DNA of 64,000 bases, taken from positions 1-64,000 of IMG/VR virus record IMGVR_UViG_3300043468_000365; one strand, written 5' to 3'. The DNA is from a virus. Of the stretch, positions 16,507-25,116 are shown piece by piece. The position numbers and the translations under genes were made by a program. The notes under the pieces are model-generated. The model was not told the origin of the DNA. It did no database searches and was given only the letters and a program-made list of their open reading frames with translations. Each line of letters opens with the position of its first letter. The first letter of the stretch is position 1.

Positions 16507-17313
16507 ATGGAAATCAAAATTTCAAGTGAAGACCTAAGAAAGAAAAGAATATTCGTTGCCACCCCATGTTACGGCGGTCAGTGTTTTGGACTTTATGCTA
16601 AGGCTTGTTTAGACCTTCAAGCCACATGTATTCAGTATGGCATCGAGTGCCGCTTTTCTTTTATCTTTAATGAGTCGCTAATCACCCGTGCTAGAAACTA
16701 TCTGGTTGACGAGTTTCTAAGATCAGGCTGCACTCACCTACTATTCATCGACTCCGATATTCAGTATAATCCACAGGACATTCTTGCTCTATTGGCATTA
16801 GACCGTGACATTATCGGTGGTCCATATCCAAAGAAGTCAATCAACTGGTCAAACATTGTGAATGCTGTAAAGCGTAATGTTGATAACGAGAAGTTCAATC
16901 CAGGTGATCTAGATCAGATTACTGGCGATTTCGTTTTCAATCCGGTTCCTGGTACAACATCTTTTAGAGTAACGGAACCTGTTGAGGTTATGGAGATTGG
17001 AACAGGCTTCATGATGGTCAAGCGTGAAGTTTTTGATAAGTTTCAGGAAGAATATCCACACCTTCATTATAAGCCAGATCACGTTGGTCAGGCTAACTTT
17101 GATGGTTCAAGATACATTCATGCTTTCTTTGATACTGTTATTGATCCAAAGTCACATCGTTATCTTTCGGAAGATTATATGTTCTGTCAGTATGCCCGTG
17201 AGATTGGCTTTCATGTTTGGCTATGTCCATGGATGAAGACAACCCACGTCGGTACATATGGCTTCCAAGGTGATCTACCAGCGGTCGCAGCATTGAGTGG
17301 TAATCTACGATGA
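16507..17313 (+). CDS. GT-A-fold glycosyltransferase, family 2-like
   Basis: Begins KKRIFVATPCYGGQ, with FNESLITRARNYLVDEF (about 53-69) and the DxD motif LLFIDSDIQY (about 76-85). A second acidic/EDYMFC motif near residue 225 fits GT2-like enzymes in T4-like phages. ATG 16507 has GGAG 6 nt upstream. Acceptor unknown. Confidence 0.75.
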   Translation: MEIKISSEDLRKKRIFVATPCYGGQCFGLYAKACLDLQATCIQYGIECRFSFIFNESLITRARNYLVDEFLRSGCTHLLFIDSDIQYNPQDILALLALDRDIIGGPYPKKSINWSNIVNAVKRNVDNEKFNPGDLDQITGDFVFNPVPGTTSFRVTEPVEVMEIGTGFMMVKREVFDKFQEEYPHLHYKPDHVGQANFDGSRYIHAFFDTVIDPKSHRYLSEDYMFCQYAREIGFHVWLCPWMKTTHVGTYGFQGDLPAVAALSGNLR

Positions 17314-17903
17314 TCATAGGTCTTGTTGGGTACATTGGATCCGGCAAGGGCACGGTTGGTGATATTCTTGTGAGACACCATGGATATCACCAGTTTGCTT
17401 TTGCTGACGCATTGAAGGATGCAGTTGCATCTATCTTTCTATGGCCTCGTGGTCTACTAGAAGGAGACTCAAACGCATCAAGAGCATTTCGTGAAAGGGT
17501 TGACCCTTGGTGGTCACATAAGTTTGGATATGAGGTGACTCCTCGTCTCATTCTCCAGAAGATGGGTACCGAAGCATGTCGTCATGGTATTGCGGATAAC
17601 ATTTGGATTGCCGCATTAGAGAAACGCATTGCTGGATATCAAGACGTGGTTATATCCGACGTTCGTTTTCCTAATGAAATTGATTTCGTTCGGAGTGCCG
17701 GTGGTGTCCTTGTTCGTGTCAAACGTGGAGAAGATCCTACGCCTGAACAACTTTCCACGATGCATATTTCAGAGACAGCATGGAACTCATATGAACCGGA
17801 CAGGACTATTCATAATGATAAGAACATTGATGAACTGAAAATGTGCGTTTCAGACCTCTTGACAGGTCTCGAAAAAGAATATAAAATGATGCATACACTC
17901 TAA
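17310..17903 (+). CDS. Deoxynucleoside monophosphate kinase (T4 gp1-like)
   Basis: P-loop GYIGSGKGT (7-15), then FADALKDAV and the VISDVRFPNEIDF segment typical of gp1-type dNMP kinases. It phosphorylates dNMPs for phage DNA synthesis. Overlaps the previous gene by ATGA; 197 aa versus 241 in T4. Confidence 0.85.
   Translation: MIIGLVGYIGSGKGTVGDILVRHHGYHQFAFADALKDAVASIFLWPRGLLEGDSNASRAFRERVDPWWSHKFGYEVTPRLILQKMGTEACRHGIADNIWIAALEKRIAGYQDVVISDVRFPNEIDFVRSAGGVLVRVKRGEDPTPEQLSTMHISETAWNSYEPDRTIHNDKNIDELKMCVSDLLTGLEKEYKMMHTL
17859..17887 (+). promoter_or_regulatory. sigma70-type promoter upstream of the clamp gene
   Basis: TTGACA (17859-17864), 17 bp, TAAAAT (17882-17887), inside the 3' end of the dNMP kinase gene. 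Confidence 0.75.
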
Positions 17904-17915
17904 CAGGAGCATATA

Positions 17916-18569
17916 ATGAAGCTAAGTGAAAATACCCTTTCCGTTCTAAAGAACTTCGCATCCATCAATAGCGGAGTCGTTCTAAAGGCAGGAACAGTTC
18001 AGAAAACAATCTCACCTGAAAAGTCTATTCTTGTGGAAGCGATTCTAGAAGATAACATTCCGCAGGAGTTTGGCATCTATGATCTAAATCAGTTTCTAGG
18101 TATCGTTACCACTCTAAAGAATCCTGATATCTCATTTGGTGATAATCTGGTTGTTCTAAATGATGGTGAACTATCAGTTTTCTATCGTGGTTGTTCTACC
18201 AATCTTGTTATCACTCCTCCAGATAAGGAACTTGTTCTCAAGGATATCACCACAAAGTTCTCTCTACCAAGTGCTACTTCACAGAAACTTCTAAAGGTAG
18301 CAACCATGATCAATCTACCTAATCTTTCTGTTGTCGGCAAGGAAGGCACTTTGCTTCTCAAGATTCATGAGAAGGCAAACGACACATCTAACGATGGTGT
18401 TATGAAGATTGGCGACTATGCTGGTTCAGACTTCACAGCCACATTCAAGACCGAAAATCTAAAGTTGCTTCCTGATGATTACAATGTTGAGATTCAGGCA
18501 GGTGCTTTTGCTAAGTTTGTGAATGCTAATGGTAATCTAAAGTATTTCATCGCACTGGAGACAAAGTAA
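17916..18569 (+). CDS. gp45: Sliding clamp gp45
   Basis: 217 aa (T4: 228). Begins MKLSENTLSVLKNFASIN and carries FGIYDLNQFLGIV, the conserved clamp strand-helix pattern. Order gp45-gp44-gp62-regA matches T4. The clamp tethers gp43 and, with gp55, activates late promoters. Ribosome site AGGAG before ATG. CTA is the dominant Leu codon. Confidence 0.95.
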   Translation: MKLSENTLSVLKNFASINSGVVLKAGTVQKTISPEKSILVEAILEDNIPQEFGIYDLNQFLGIVTTLKNPDISFGDNLVVLNDGELSVFYRGCSTNLVITPPDKELVLKDITTKFSLPSATSQKLLKVATMINLPNLSVVGKEGTLLLKIHEKANDTSNDGVMKIGDYAGSDFTATFKTENLKLLPDDYNVEIQAGAFAKFVNANGNLKYFIALETK

Positions 18570-18727
18570 TGAAATCATTTCTATACTTCTTGGCAGGTGT
18601 CGTTGTCACATTCATATTCGTTTTGTTTTATGGAGCTGGCGTTGTGGAAGAGGAATGTAAAGATGCTGGTGGCGTTCTAGTAGGAACCACTTGTATCAAT
18701 CCTTCGGCAATCGTGGAGACAAAGTAA
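18569..18727 (+). CDS. Small membrane protein with Cys motif, 52 aa (tandem copy 1)
   Basis: ATG 18569 in a TAATG overlap. N-terminal membrane segment (LYFLAGVVVTFIFVLFY), then CKDAGGVLVGTTCINPSAIVE. The next gene has the same layout and motif, so the two are tandem paralogues. Two conserved Cys outside the membrane suggest a disulfide hairpin. Function unknown. Confidence 0.7.
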   Translation: MKSFLYFLAGVVVTFIFVLFYGAGVVEEECKDAGGVLVGTTCINPSAIVETK

Positions 18728-18885
18728 TGAAGTGTTTCTTTTTTGTTCCTATGGCTCTAGTGACGATTTTGATGGTCTATCTAATCATCATGGATACAAA
18801 GTGGAATAAGAAATGTCTTGATGCTGGCGGTGTTCCTGTCGCCAACAATTGTGTAAATCCTTCGGCAATCATTGAGGTGGACTAA
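18727..18885 (+). CDS. Small membrane protein with Cys motif, 52 aa (tandem copy 2)
   Basis: Paralogue of the preceding gene: membrane segment (FVPMALVTILMVYLIIM) and CLDAGGVPVANNCVNPSAIIE. Start ATG 18727 overlaps the previous TAA. The longer upstream frame would overlap the first copy and lacks a ribosome site. Confidence 0.7.
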   Translation: MKCFFFVPMALVTILMVYLIIMDTKWNKKCLDAGGVPVANNCVNPSAIIEVD

Positions 18886-19181
18886 TGGGTATGATCGGTC
18901 ATAATAGTGCGACTACTTCTGTTGAGGCTCTTTCTCCAGAAGACAAGAAGGTGCTTCGCAAGGCAATCATGGAGATGAATGACTCCATGACCCGTGTTGG
19001 TGCCGAGCGTGATCTCCAGAAGGAGATTATCAACGAGACATTTGATAAACTCGGTGTTGATAAGAAGATGATCCGTCGTCTCGCCAAGGTATATTTCAAG
19101 GCCAACTTCAATGATGAAGTGGAAGAGAACAATCAGTTTGAATCCTTCTATGATGAAGTTTTGAGGAAGACAGGACCATGA
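18885..19181 (+). CDS. dsbA: DsbA-like late-promoter DNA-binding protein
   Basis: 98 aa. The C-terminal half LGVDKKMIRRLAKVYFKANFN...ESFYDEVL lines up with T4 DsbA (LGVDGKMFNRLLALYHKDN...ELYDTVF). T4 DsbA binds double-stranded DNA near late promoters. Placed between clamp and clamp loader; TAATG overlap at the start. Confidence 0.75.
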   Translation: MGMIGHNSATTSVEALSPEDKKVLRKAIMEMNDSMTRVGAERDLQKEIINETFDKLGVDKKMIRRLAKVYFKANFNDEVEENNQFESFYDEVLRKTGP

Positions 19182-19336
19182 TGGCACTAATCTTTGAGAT
19201 TATGGGAGCAATAGACTTTATCTTGGCAATGTATTTTTGGATTGTTGATCACAACGATATCAATCATTGGTTGCCTTTCCTTCTAATCTCTATTATAATG
19301 TATATGAATGCTATGCGATATGAGGACAATGAATGA
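19178..19336 (+). CDS. Small membrane protein, 52 aa
   Basis: ATGATG start at 19178, stop TGA 19334-19336 overlapping the gp44 ATG. Two hydrophobic segments (LIFEIMGAIDFILAMYFWIV; WLPFLLISIIMYM). Unknown. Confidence 0.6.
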   Translation: MMALIFEIMGAIDFILAMYFWIVDHNDINHWLPFLLISIIMYMNAMRYEDNE

Positions 19337-20271
19337 GTGAAGAATTTCTATGGGTTGAGAAGTATCGTCCTCACAAAGTTGAGGATTGCGTTCTTCCTGA
19401 CCGCATCAAGAAAACGTTTCTACAGTATGTAAAAGACGGAGAGATTCCAAATCTTCTCCTATCAGGTCCTGCTGGCTGTGGTAAAACTACAGCCGCTATG
19501 GCAATGTGTGATGAAATCGGTTGTAACTATCTTTTCATCAACTCCTCAGAAGAAAGAGGTATCGATGTTCTAAGAACTAAGGTTGTGGGTTATGCGTCAA
19601 CCGTATCGCTAACTGGTGGTCGTAAGGTTATCATTCTAGACGAAGCCGACGGTCTTACACCAGATACGCAAGATGCTCTTAGAGGCGTGATTGAAAAGTT
19701 TTCGTCCAACTGTTCTTTCATTTTCACATGTAACTTCAAGGCAAAGATCAAAGACGCTATTCATTCTAGATGTTCCGTCGTTGACTTTACCTTGAAGAAT
19801 ACCGAGAGGCCTTCTATGGCCTCGAAGATGTTCAAGCGGCTACAGCAAATCCTAAATGATGAAGGTGTTGAATATGATAAGCAAGTCCTTGTCAAGGTTG
19901 TTGAAAAGTATTTTCCAGACTATCGTAGGACTCTCAATGAACTACAACGGTATTCTGTTTCTGGAAGCATTGATGCTGGTCTTGCTGCTCAACTTGACAG
20001 CGTTCGCAGCCTTGACGATCTAATCAAAGCACTAAAGGGTAAAGACTTTACCGCTATGCGTAAGTGGGTTGTGCTAAACTCTGACATTGATCCATCACGC
20101 ATTTATCGTTCCGTGTATGATAACCTGTATGAGTATCTAAAGCCAGAAACAATACCTGCCGCTGTTGTTACACTGGCAAAGTATCAGTATCAGGCAGCGT
20201 TTGTTGCTGACCAAGAACTAAATCTGGTTGCTTGTCTAACTGAAATCATGATTGAGTGTGAGGTAAAATGA
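19333..20271 (+). CDS. gp44: Clamp-loader ATPase gp44
   Basis: 312 aa (T4: 319). WVEKYRPHKVEDCVLP start, Walker A GPAGCGKTT (about 45-53), Walker B IILDEADG, SRC-type sensor HSRCSVVDF. Loads gp45 together with gp62, whose gene follows in an ATGA overlap. Confidence 0.96.
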   Translation: MSEEFLWVEKYRPHKVEDCVLPDRIKKTFLQYVKDGEIPNLLLSGPAGCGKTTAAMAMCDEIGCNYLFINSSEERGIDVLRTKVVGYASTVSLTGGRKVIILDEADGLTPDTQDALRGVIEKFSSNCSFIFTCNFKAKIKDAIHSRCSVVDFTLKNTERPSMASKMFKRLQQILNDEGVEYDKQVLVKVVEKYFPDYRRTLNELQRYSVSGSIDAGLAAQLDSVRSLDDLIKALKGKDFTAMRKWVVLNSDIDPSRIYRSVYDNLYEYLKPETIPAAVVTLAKYQYQAAFVADQELNLVACLTEIMIECEVK

Positions 20272-20684
20272 GCGATCTATTCAAGGACATTATACCATCT
20301 ATTCTCTATACCAAAAATCATGTCCTTGAGAATGACAAGGACTATTCTGCTTTCGTAGTGAACCGGGCAATCTCGTTTCACTACGATTGCGTTTTACAAG
20401 CCAACGAAATGAACCAGTATCCAAGTCTTCCTGCTAACATGCAATATCAGTTTTTGCTAAATAGCATTAGAGGGTATAAGCGCCCTTTTCGTAAATGGGA
20501 GAAGCGTGAAACCATTGAAAACCTGGAAGCTGTGAAGGAGTATTATAACTACTCCAACGAAAAGGCAAAAGAGGCTTTGGTTCTGCTAGACGCTACCCAG
20601 ATTGAAACTATAAAGAAGAAACTCAATAAAGGTGGCTTAAATGACAGCAAATCTAGAAGACTTCGTGGAAGTAAGGCTTCCTGA
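20268..20684 (+). CDS. gp62: Clamp-loader small subunit gp62
   Basis: 138 aa (T4: 187). FVVNRAISFHYDCVLQANEMN, then IRGYKRPFRKWEK and NLEAVKEYYNYSNEKAKEAL match the gp62 core. It is shorter than T4 at the C-terminus. Its 3' end overlaps regA by 44 nt. Confidence 0.9.
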   Translation: MSDLFKDIIPSILYTKNHVLENDKDYSAFVVNRAISFHYDCVLQANEMNQYPSLPANMQYQFLLNSIRGYKRPFRKWEKRETIENLEAVKEYYNYSNEKAKEALVLLDATQIETIKKKLNKGGLNDSKSRRLRGSKAS

Positions 20685-21051
20685 CCCACAAGCCTTTTTG
20701 AAGGTGAAGGAGACGCTAACCAGAATTGGCGTGGCATCAAAGAAAGATAAGACTCTATACCAGTCTTGTCATATTCTACATAAGCAGGGTCGTTACTACT
20801 TGGTACATTTCAAAGAAATGTTTATGCTAGATGGCAAACCAACAGACTTCTCGGAAGAGGATCGTGGTCGTCGTAATACGATTGCCAATCTACTAGCAGA
20901 GTGGGAACTAGTAACTCTGGTCGACCCAGACAAGAGTAAAGAACCTCTAACACCTCTCAATAGAATCAAAATCATTTCATACATGGAGAAGCCAGAGTGG
21001 AATCTGGTTGCCAAGTATTCTCTAGGTAAAAAGAGACACGAAACAGAATAA
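20641..21051 (+). CDS. regA: Translational repressor RegA
   Basis: 136 aa. FLKVKETLTRIGVASKKDKTL, YQSCHILHKQGRYYLVHFKEM and EWNLVAKYSLG match T4 RegA closely. RegA binds ribosome sites of early mRNAs, including its own and clamp-loader messages. Start ATG 20641 has AGGTGG upstream; there is an N-terminal extension of about 8 residues relative to T4. Confidence 0.95.
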   Translation: MTANLEDFVEVRLPDPQAFLKVKETLTRIGVASKKDKTLYQSCHILHKQGRYYLVHFKEMFMLDGKPTDFSEEDRGRRNTIANLLAEWELVTLVDPDKSKEPLTPLNRIKIISYMEKPEWNLVAKYSLGKKRHETE

Positions 21052-21066
21052 GAAAGTGAGTTTATT

Positions 21067-21687
21067 ATGACACAGTTGAAAATTTGGAAAACGCATCCTT
21101 ATAATCAGATTCCAAAGAAGCAGACCGAAGGTTCTGCCTGCTTTGATTTACAGTTTCAGAGTGCCGGTAAGGTAGAGTATAAAGGCTTTTCACGAAGCAA
21201 TAAAGCCTTTACTCGCCCTATGAGTGGTATGATTAGCATTCAGCCTGGTGATAGGATTATGGTTCCCACAGGTCTCATTCTGGACATTCCCGAAGGTTAT
21301 TCTGTCCGTGTTCACGCCCGGTCAGGTCTATCACTAAAGCAAGGTCTTGTTCTGGCTAATGCCGAAGGCGTTATTGATTCAGACTATGTAGAAGAATTGA
21401 TGGTTCTTATTTGGAATATCTCCGACAATGCCATCAACATTCATACAGGTGATCGTATCGCACAGGCCGAACTAATCAAAGACGAAACTTATTCTATTGT
21501 AGAAACCGCAGCACGACCTGGGGTAAAGACAAGTCGTGTCGGTGGTATGGGATCAACAGGTATTCAAGACGAAGGTGATACAGTTGTGATAAATATTCCA
21601 CAGTTACAAGTTGTAGAAATGAGAAAAATAAACGAAGCCCCAAAGAGGGGAAGAGGACGACCTAAAACTAATGCCAAAAGTTCATAG
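21067..21687 (+). CDS. dut: dUTPase with C-terminal AT-hook
   Basis: Trimeric dUTPase motifs: GSACFDLQ (I), PGDRIMVPTG (II), ARSGLSLKQGLVLANAEGVID (III, partly shown), TGDRIAQ (IV), GGMGSTG (V). An insertion (about residues 33-52) lies between motifs I and II. After motif V a 35-residue tail ends PKRGRGRPKTNAKSS, an AT-hook-like minor-groove binder not usual in dUTPases. Removes dUTP to keep uracil out of phage DNA. Ends in TAG and overlaps the next gene. Confidence 0.93.
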   Translation: MTQLKIWKTHPYNQIPKKQTEGSACFDLQFQSAGKVEYKGFSRSNKAFTRPMSGMISIQPGDRIMVPTGLILDIPEGYSVRVHARSGLSLKQGLVLANAEGVIDSDYVEELMVLIWNISDNAINIHTGDRIAQAELIKDETYSIVETAARPGVKTSRVGGMGSTGIQDEGDTVVINIPQLQVVEMRKINEAPKRGRGRPKTNAKSS

Positions 21688-22216
21688 AGTAACAGATCCT
21701 AGATTGTGTGGAGCCGTAACGGTTGACACAGGATTAAATACAAAAGTTCTCGCTGATAACTTGCTAGTAGCTGTTCAGGGAACACTAAACAGTCATATGA
21801 ATCTTGGAGCATTGATATCTTTATCACCACAAAAAATTTTGGTACAAGGTATACCGATGATTGTTTCTTTGATGGATCAAGGCGCTCCTGATATGGTCAA
21901 TCCTTTACTAACACATGTTGAGGGATTGCCTACGCCTGCTGGAGGTTCTAATAAAGTTACTGCATATGGTGGATTAGGTTCCTTCGGTGGTGGACTAGGT
22001 TCTTTTGGTATGTCTGGTATACCAGGTGTCGGTGAGATTATGCAGATTGGTTCGCAAGTCATGGGTCAAGTATCCAGAGTAGCAAATCAAGGTGGTGGTC
22101 AAGGTGTTTTGGTTATGAATAACATGACTTCGCAAACAGGTATTGGACCAGGATCAACTGTCACAAGCGCCAATACAGGAAGAACATTTACCTTTTCCGA
22201 GTATTATACATCTTGA
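21671..22216 (+). CDS. PAAR-like tail-tip protein with Gly-rich extension
   Basis: The N-terminal about 85 residues (HRVTDPRLCGAVTV, then ILVQGIPMIVSLMDQG) have the repeating short strands of PAAR/gp5.4-type spike tips. A long Gly/Ser/Met-rich region with GLGSFGG repeats follows. It is an isolated structural gene among replication genes. Assignment is by pattern only. Confidence 0.55.
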   Translation: MPKVHRVTDPRLCGAVTVDTGLNTKVLADNLLVAVQGTLNSHMNLGALISLSPQKILVQGIPMIVSLMDQGAPDMVNPLLTHVEGLPTPAGGSNKVTAYGGLGSFGGGLGSFGMSGIPGVGEIMQIGSQVMGQVSRVANQGGGQGVLVMNNMTSQTGIGPGSTVTSANTGRTFTFSEYYTS

Positions 22217-22242
22217 CAACCGCATAAAGTTTACTATATAAT
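22213..22242 (+). promoter_or_regulatory. sigma70-type promoter of the heat-shock gene
   Basis: TTGACA (22213-22218), 18 bp, TATAAT (22237-22242); a 16-bp alternative uses TATATA 22235. Confidence 0.75.
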
Positions 22243-22300
22243 ACTAGAATGATACCAAGAGGTATCGTTCCTTACTTCTCGCTAACTATAGGAGAAACAC

Positions 22301-22840
22301 ATGGGTAATAATAATCGTTCCACAGACCGTTTCTGGTTTGATCCTTTCACATTTGCTAACGACATTTCAAAGGGCGCTATCGGCTTTGATCGGGTGCTCC
22401 AGCAAATCGCCGAGGCAAATGAATATGTTCCAAAGATTCCATCTTATCCTCCATACAATGTAAAGAAGATTGATGAGGAACATTATGTGATCGAAATGGC
22501 TGTTGCTGGTTTTGGTAAGCATAACCTTGATATCGAACTAAAGAATGATGTCCTGTCTATTACAGGAAGCACTGAGGCAGAGGAAGGCGACTACCTTCAC
22601 AAAGGAATTGCTAATCGTGCTTTCACTCGGAAGTTCACCATTGCTGATAAGGTCGAAGTCAAGAATGCGGAACTTGCCAATGGTATGCTAAAGATTTTCT
22701 TGGAGCGTTTTGTTCCAGAAGAGAATAAGGCCAAGAAGATTGACATTCTTGATCCGTTTGGTGTTCAGGAAGCAACGAAGCAATTTCTGACCGAAGGCGT
22801 AAAAAGTTGGACAGATGCTCTAACACCAAAGACTAAATAA
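22301..22840 (+). CDS. Small heat-shock protein (IbpA/Hsp20 family)
   Basis: 179 aa. The alpha-crystallin domain is clear: YPPYNVKKIDEEHYVIEMAVAGF, LSITGSTE, GIANRAFTRKFTIADKVEV and AELANGMLKIFLER. The N-terminal WFDPFTFAN segment fits IbpA-type chaperones, which are widespread in T4-like cyanophages. GGAGAAA ribosome site. Confidence 0.95.
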   Translation: MGNNNRSTDRFWFDPFTFANDISKGAIGFDRVLQQIAEANEYVPKIPSYPPYNVKKIDEEHYVIEMAVAGFGKHNLDIELKNDVLSITGSTEAEEGDYLHKGIANRAFTRKFTIADKVEVKNAELANGMLKIFLERFVPEENKAKKIDILDPFGVQEATKQFLTEGVKSWTDALTPKTK

Positions 22841-22881
22841 GAATAACACGGCAGGGGCCTCTGCTTACGCAAGTCCCTGTC
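22833..22881 (+). promoter_or_regulatory. CTAAATA motif plus stem-loop after hsp20
   Basis: CTAAATA (22833-22839) overlaps the hsp20 stop. A GGCAGGG/CCCTGTC stem (22850-22856/22875-22881) follows with a T-rich tail. Could be a terminator for hsp20, a late promoter with leader hairpin for the sugar cluster, or both. Confidence 0.45.
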
Positions 22882-22902
22882 TTCTCTTTATGAGGTTATA
22901 TT

Positions 22903-23649
22903 ATGAAGCTAGTGATCGAAAAGCCTGTAACTGTAATCACGCCTACTATTGGTTCTCCAAAACTAAAAGATGCTATTGAGTCTGTAAGAAATCAGACATA
23001 TAATTGTCAGCATCTAATTGTAATTGATGGTCCTGGATATTGGAAAGAAGCATCTAAACATATTCCCACTCTTGATGATAACACAAAAATGGTTGTCTCG
23101 CCAGAGAACACAGGCAAGACAGGTGGCAACTTCTACGGTCATCGCATCTATGCTGCCTATCCACATCTAATCAATTCAGATTACATTCTATTTCTAGACG
23201 AAGACAACTGGTATGAACGAGACCATGTTGAAACGCTAGTCAAGACTATTGAAGAAAAGGACCTTGACTTCGCTTATTCACTCCGTCAAATCTATTCTCC
23301 TGATCGCCGCTTCCGTTGTAATGACAACTGTGAAAGTCTAGGCAAGTGGCCAATCTTTATGTCTCGGAGTTCACCACATGGTCCGCAGTTTCTAATAGAT
23401 ACATCTTCGTTCTGTTTCAAGCGAGAGTTTATCCAGAAAACATGTCACTTCTGGCATACAGGATGGGGTGGTGATAGACACTTCCTCTATGCGGTAAAAG
23501 ACCATGCTAAGTATGATACGAATGGCAAGCATAGTCTTTGCTATCGTTTAGATGGCAATCCTAACTCGGTGACAGAACAGTTTTTCATCGAAGGTAACAA
23601 AACACAAGAGCAATATTATGGAGGAAGATATCCGTGGCAAAAGATTTGA
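22903..23649 (+). CDS. Family 2-type glycosyltransferase
   Basis: GT-A start VTVITPTIGSPKLKDAIESV, then QHLIVIDGPG and metal-binding ILFLDEDNW (about 100-108). 248 aa. First gene of a sugar cluster reaching to about 32.4 kb; overlaps the next gene by 16 nt. Confidence 0.8.
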   Translation: MKLVIEKPVTVITPTIGSPKLKDAIESVRNQTYNCQHLIVIDGPGYWKEASKHIPTLDDNTKMVVSPENTGKTGGNFYGHRIYAAYPHLINSDYILFLDEDNWYERDHVETLVKTIEEKDLDFAYSLRQIYSPDRRFRCNDNCESLGKWPIFMSRSSPHGPQFLIDTSSFCFKREFIQKTCHFWHTGWGGDRHFLYAVKDHAKYDTNGKHSLCYRLDGNPNSVTEQFFIEGNKTQEQYYGGRYPWQKI

Positions 23650-24545
23650 TAGTTGGCGTAGTAGATAACTACGACTGGGACAAGATAAAGTATTGGTCAA
23701 ACTCCATTGAGCAATCTGGTTTCGACGGATACAAGGCACTAATCGTTTATAATATGGATGCTGCTACAGCAAAGAAACTTACCGAGAAACAGTTTATGTT
23801 GATCGGTTGTAGCGAGTATGATGAAACTAAAGGTTTTGTGTTTGAGAACAAAAGCAACATCATGGTGGATAGGTTCATGTATATCCATCATTTTCTTTCT
23901 ATGCTTCAAACTCCAGATGACGTGAATAGAGTTATCATCACCGATGTTAGAGATGTTGTGTTTCAGACTAATCCAACAACATGGTTAGATGAATACTTTA
24001 TCCATGACGCAAACATTCTCGTTGGTTCTGAAAATCTAACATATGAAAATGAACCATGGGGAAAGAACAATATCAAGACAGCCTTTGGTGAATACTTCTA
24101 CGAAAAGCATAAGGATCTTCCTATTTACTGTGCTGGTGTTATTGCTGGTGAGTTGAATGCTATAAGTGATTTGTGTCAGAACATTTGGCTTATCTGTCGT
24201 GGTCTAAATCCTCATGTCGAAGGTGGTGGTGGTCCTGATCAGGCGGCACTAAACATCATTCTAAATTTGGAAGTATATAGTTTTTCTACATACTTTTCCA
24301 GTCCCGCTTGTGCATGGGTGCTTCACGCAGGAACATCTATGAATGCCATCAAGGCTGGTTCTGGTGGTATCGGAGAAGAATATATTAGAAATCCTAATAT
24401 GAAGATTGACTTTATAAATGACTTAGAATATACTGTCATAGATAATAAAGTATGTTGGACGGATAAACCGATTACAGTTCTACACCAATGGGATCGTGTT
24501 CCCGAATGGAAAAAGATGATTGAGGAAAACTATGGCGCTAACTGA
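23634..24545 (+). CDS. GT-A-like glycosyltransferase, GTG start
   Basis: 303 aa. It has VIITDVRDVVFQTNP (about 101-115), the acidic motif of nucleotide-sugar transferases acting on protein or glycan acceptors, and a late WVLHAGT. GTG 23634 is preceded by GGAGG. No closer family assigned. Confidence 0.65.
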   Translation: MAKDLIVGVVDNYDWDKIKYWSNSIEQSGFDGYKALIVYNMDAATAKKLTEKQFMLIGCSEYDETKGFVFENKSNIMVDRFMYIHHFLSMLQTPDDVNRVIITDVRDVVFQTNPTTWLDEYFIHDANILVGSENLTYENEPWGKNNIKTAFGEYFYEKHKDLPIYCAGVIAGELNAISDLCQNIWLICRGLNPHVEGGGGPDQAALNIILNLEVYSFSTYFSSPACAWVLHAGTSMNAIKAGSGGIGEEYIRNPNMKIDFINDLEYTVIDNKVCWTDKPITVLHQWDRVPEWKKMIEENYGAN

Positions 24546-25116
24546 CGAAGACTTTATGACTATTGAGGAACTGGGTAGCAAGTGGCCCTATGATTGGGTT
24601 TCTACAAAAGGACTTGCTCCCTATATCAAACGACTTGGCGAGAATGTTACCGGTATTGAGATTGGTACCTGTCGTGCCGAGTCTACCGCTTATCTGCTAG
24701 AGAAGTGTCCAAACATTCAGCGTATCTTTACTATTGATCCTTACAAGGCGTATCAGGATTGGAATGGTGAGATTACACAGAATGATGTTGATAGATTTAT
24801 GGATGCTGCCAAGAAGAACCTAGAGCCATATGGTGATCGGGTTAGGATGATTAGAGAAACATCCACAGAGGCAGCAAGTAACTTCACTGATACACTAGTT
24901 GACTTTATCTTTGTTGATGGCGATCATTCATACGAAGCGACACTAGCTGACTGTGAGGCATACTATCCATTTCTAAAGCCAGGTGGTTTCTTTTGTGGAC
25001 ACGATTATAGTTCTATCGATGCTGTTTATCGTGCTGTGAATGATTTCAGAGACAAGCACAAGATTACTTCACCTATCAATCTATCTACCAACTCCACTTT
25101 CTTCTGGTACAAGTAA
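24532..25116 (+). CDS. SAM-dependent methyltransferase (MT24 type)
   Basis: VTGIEIGTCRAESTAYLLEK (motif I), IFTIDPYKAY, then FIFVDGDHSYEATLADCEAYYPFLKPGGFFCGHDY. This is the class seen in O-antigen and capsule loci. ATG 24532 has GAGGAAA upstream. Confidence 0.85.
   Translation: MALTDEDFMTIEELGSKWPYDWVSTKGLAPYIKRLGENVTGIEIGTCRAESTAYLLEKCPNIQRIFTIDPYKAYQDWNGEITQNDVDRFMDAAKKNLEPYGDRVRMIRETSTEAASNFTDTLVDFIFVDGDHSYEATLADCEAYYPFLKPGGFFCGHDYSSIDAVYRAVNDFRDKHKITSPINLSTNSTFFWYK

Noticed and set aside
22833-22881. A confident intrinsic terminator after hsp20
   Set aside because: The stem is interrupted and the loop long, with no clean T run; kept only as a mixed regulatory feature.
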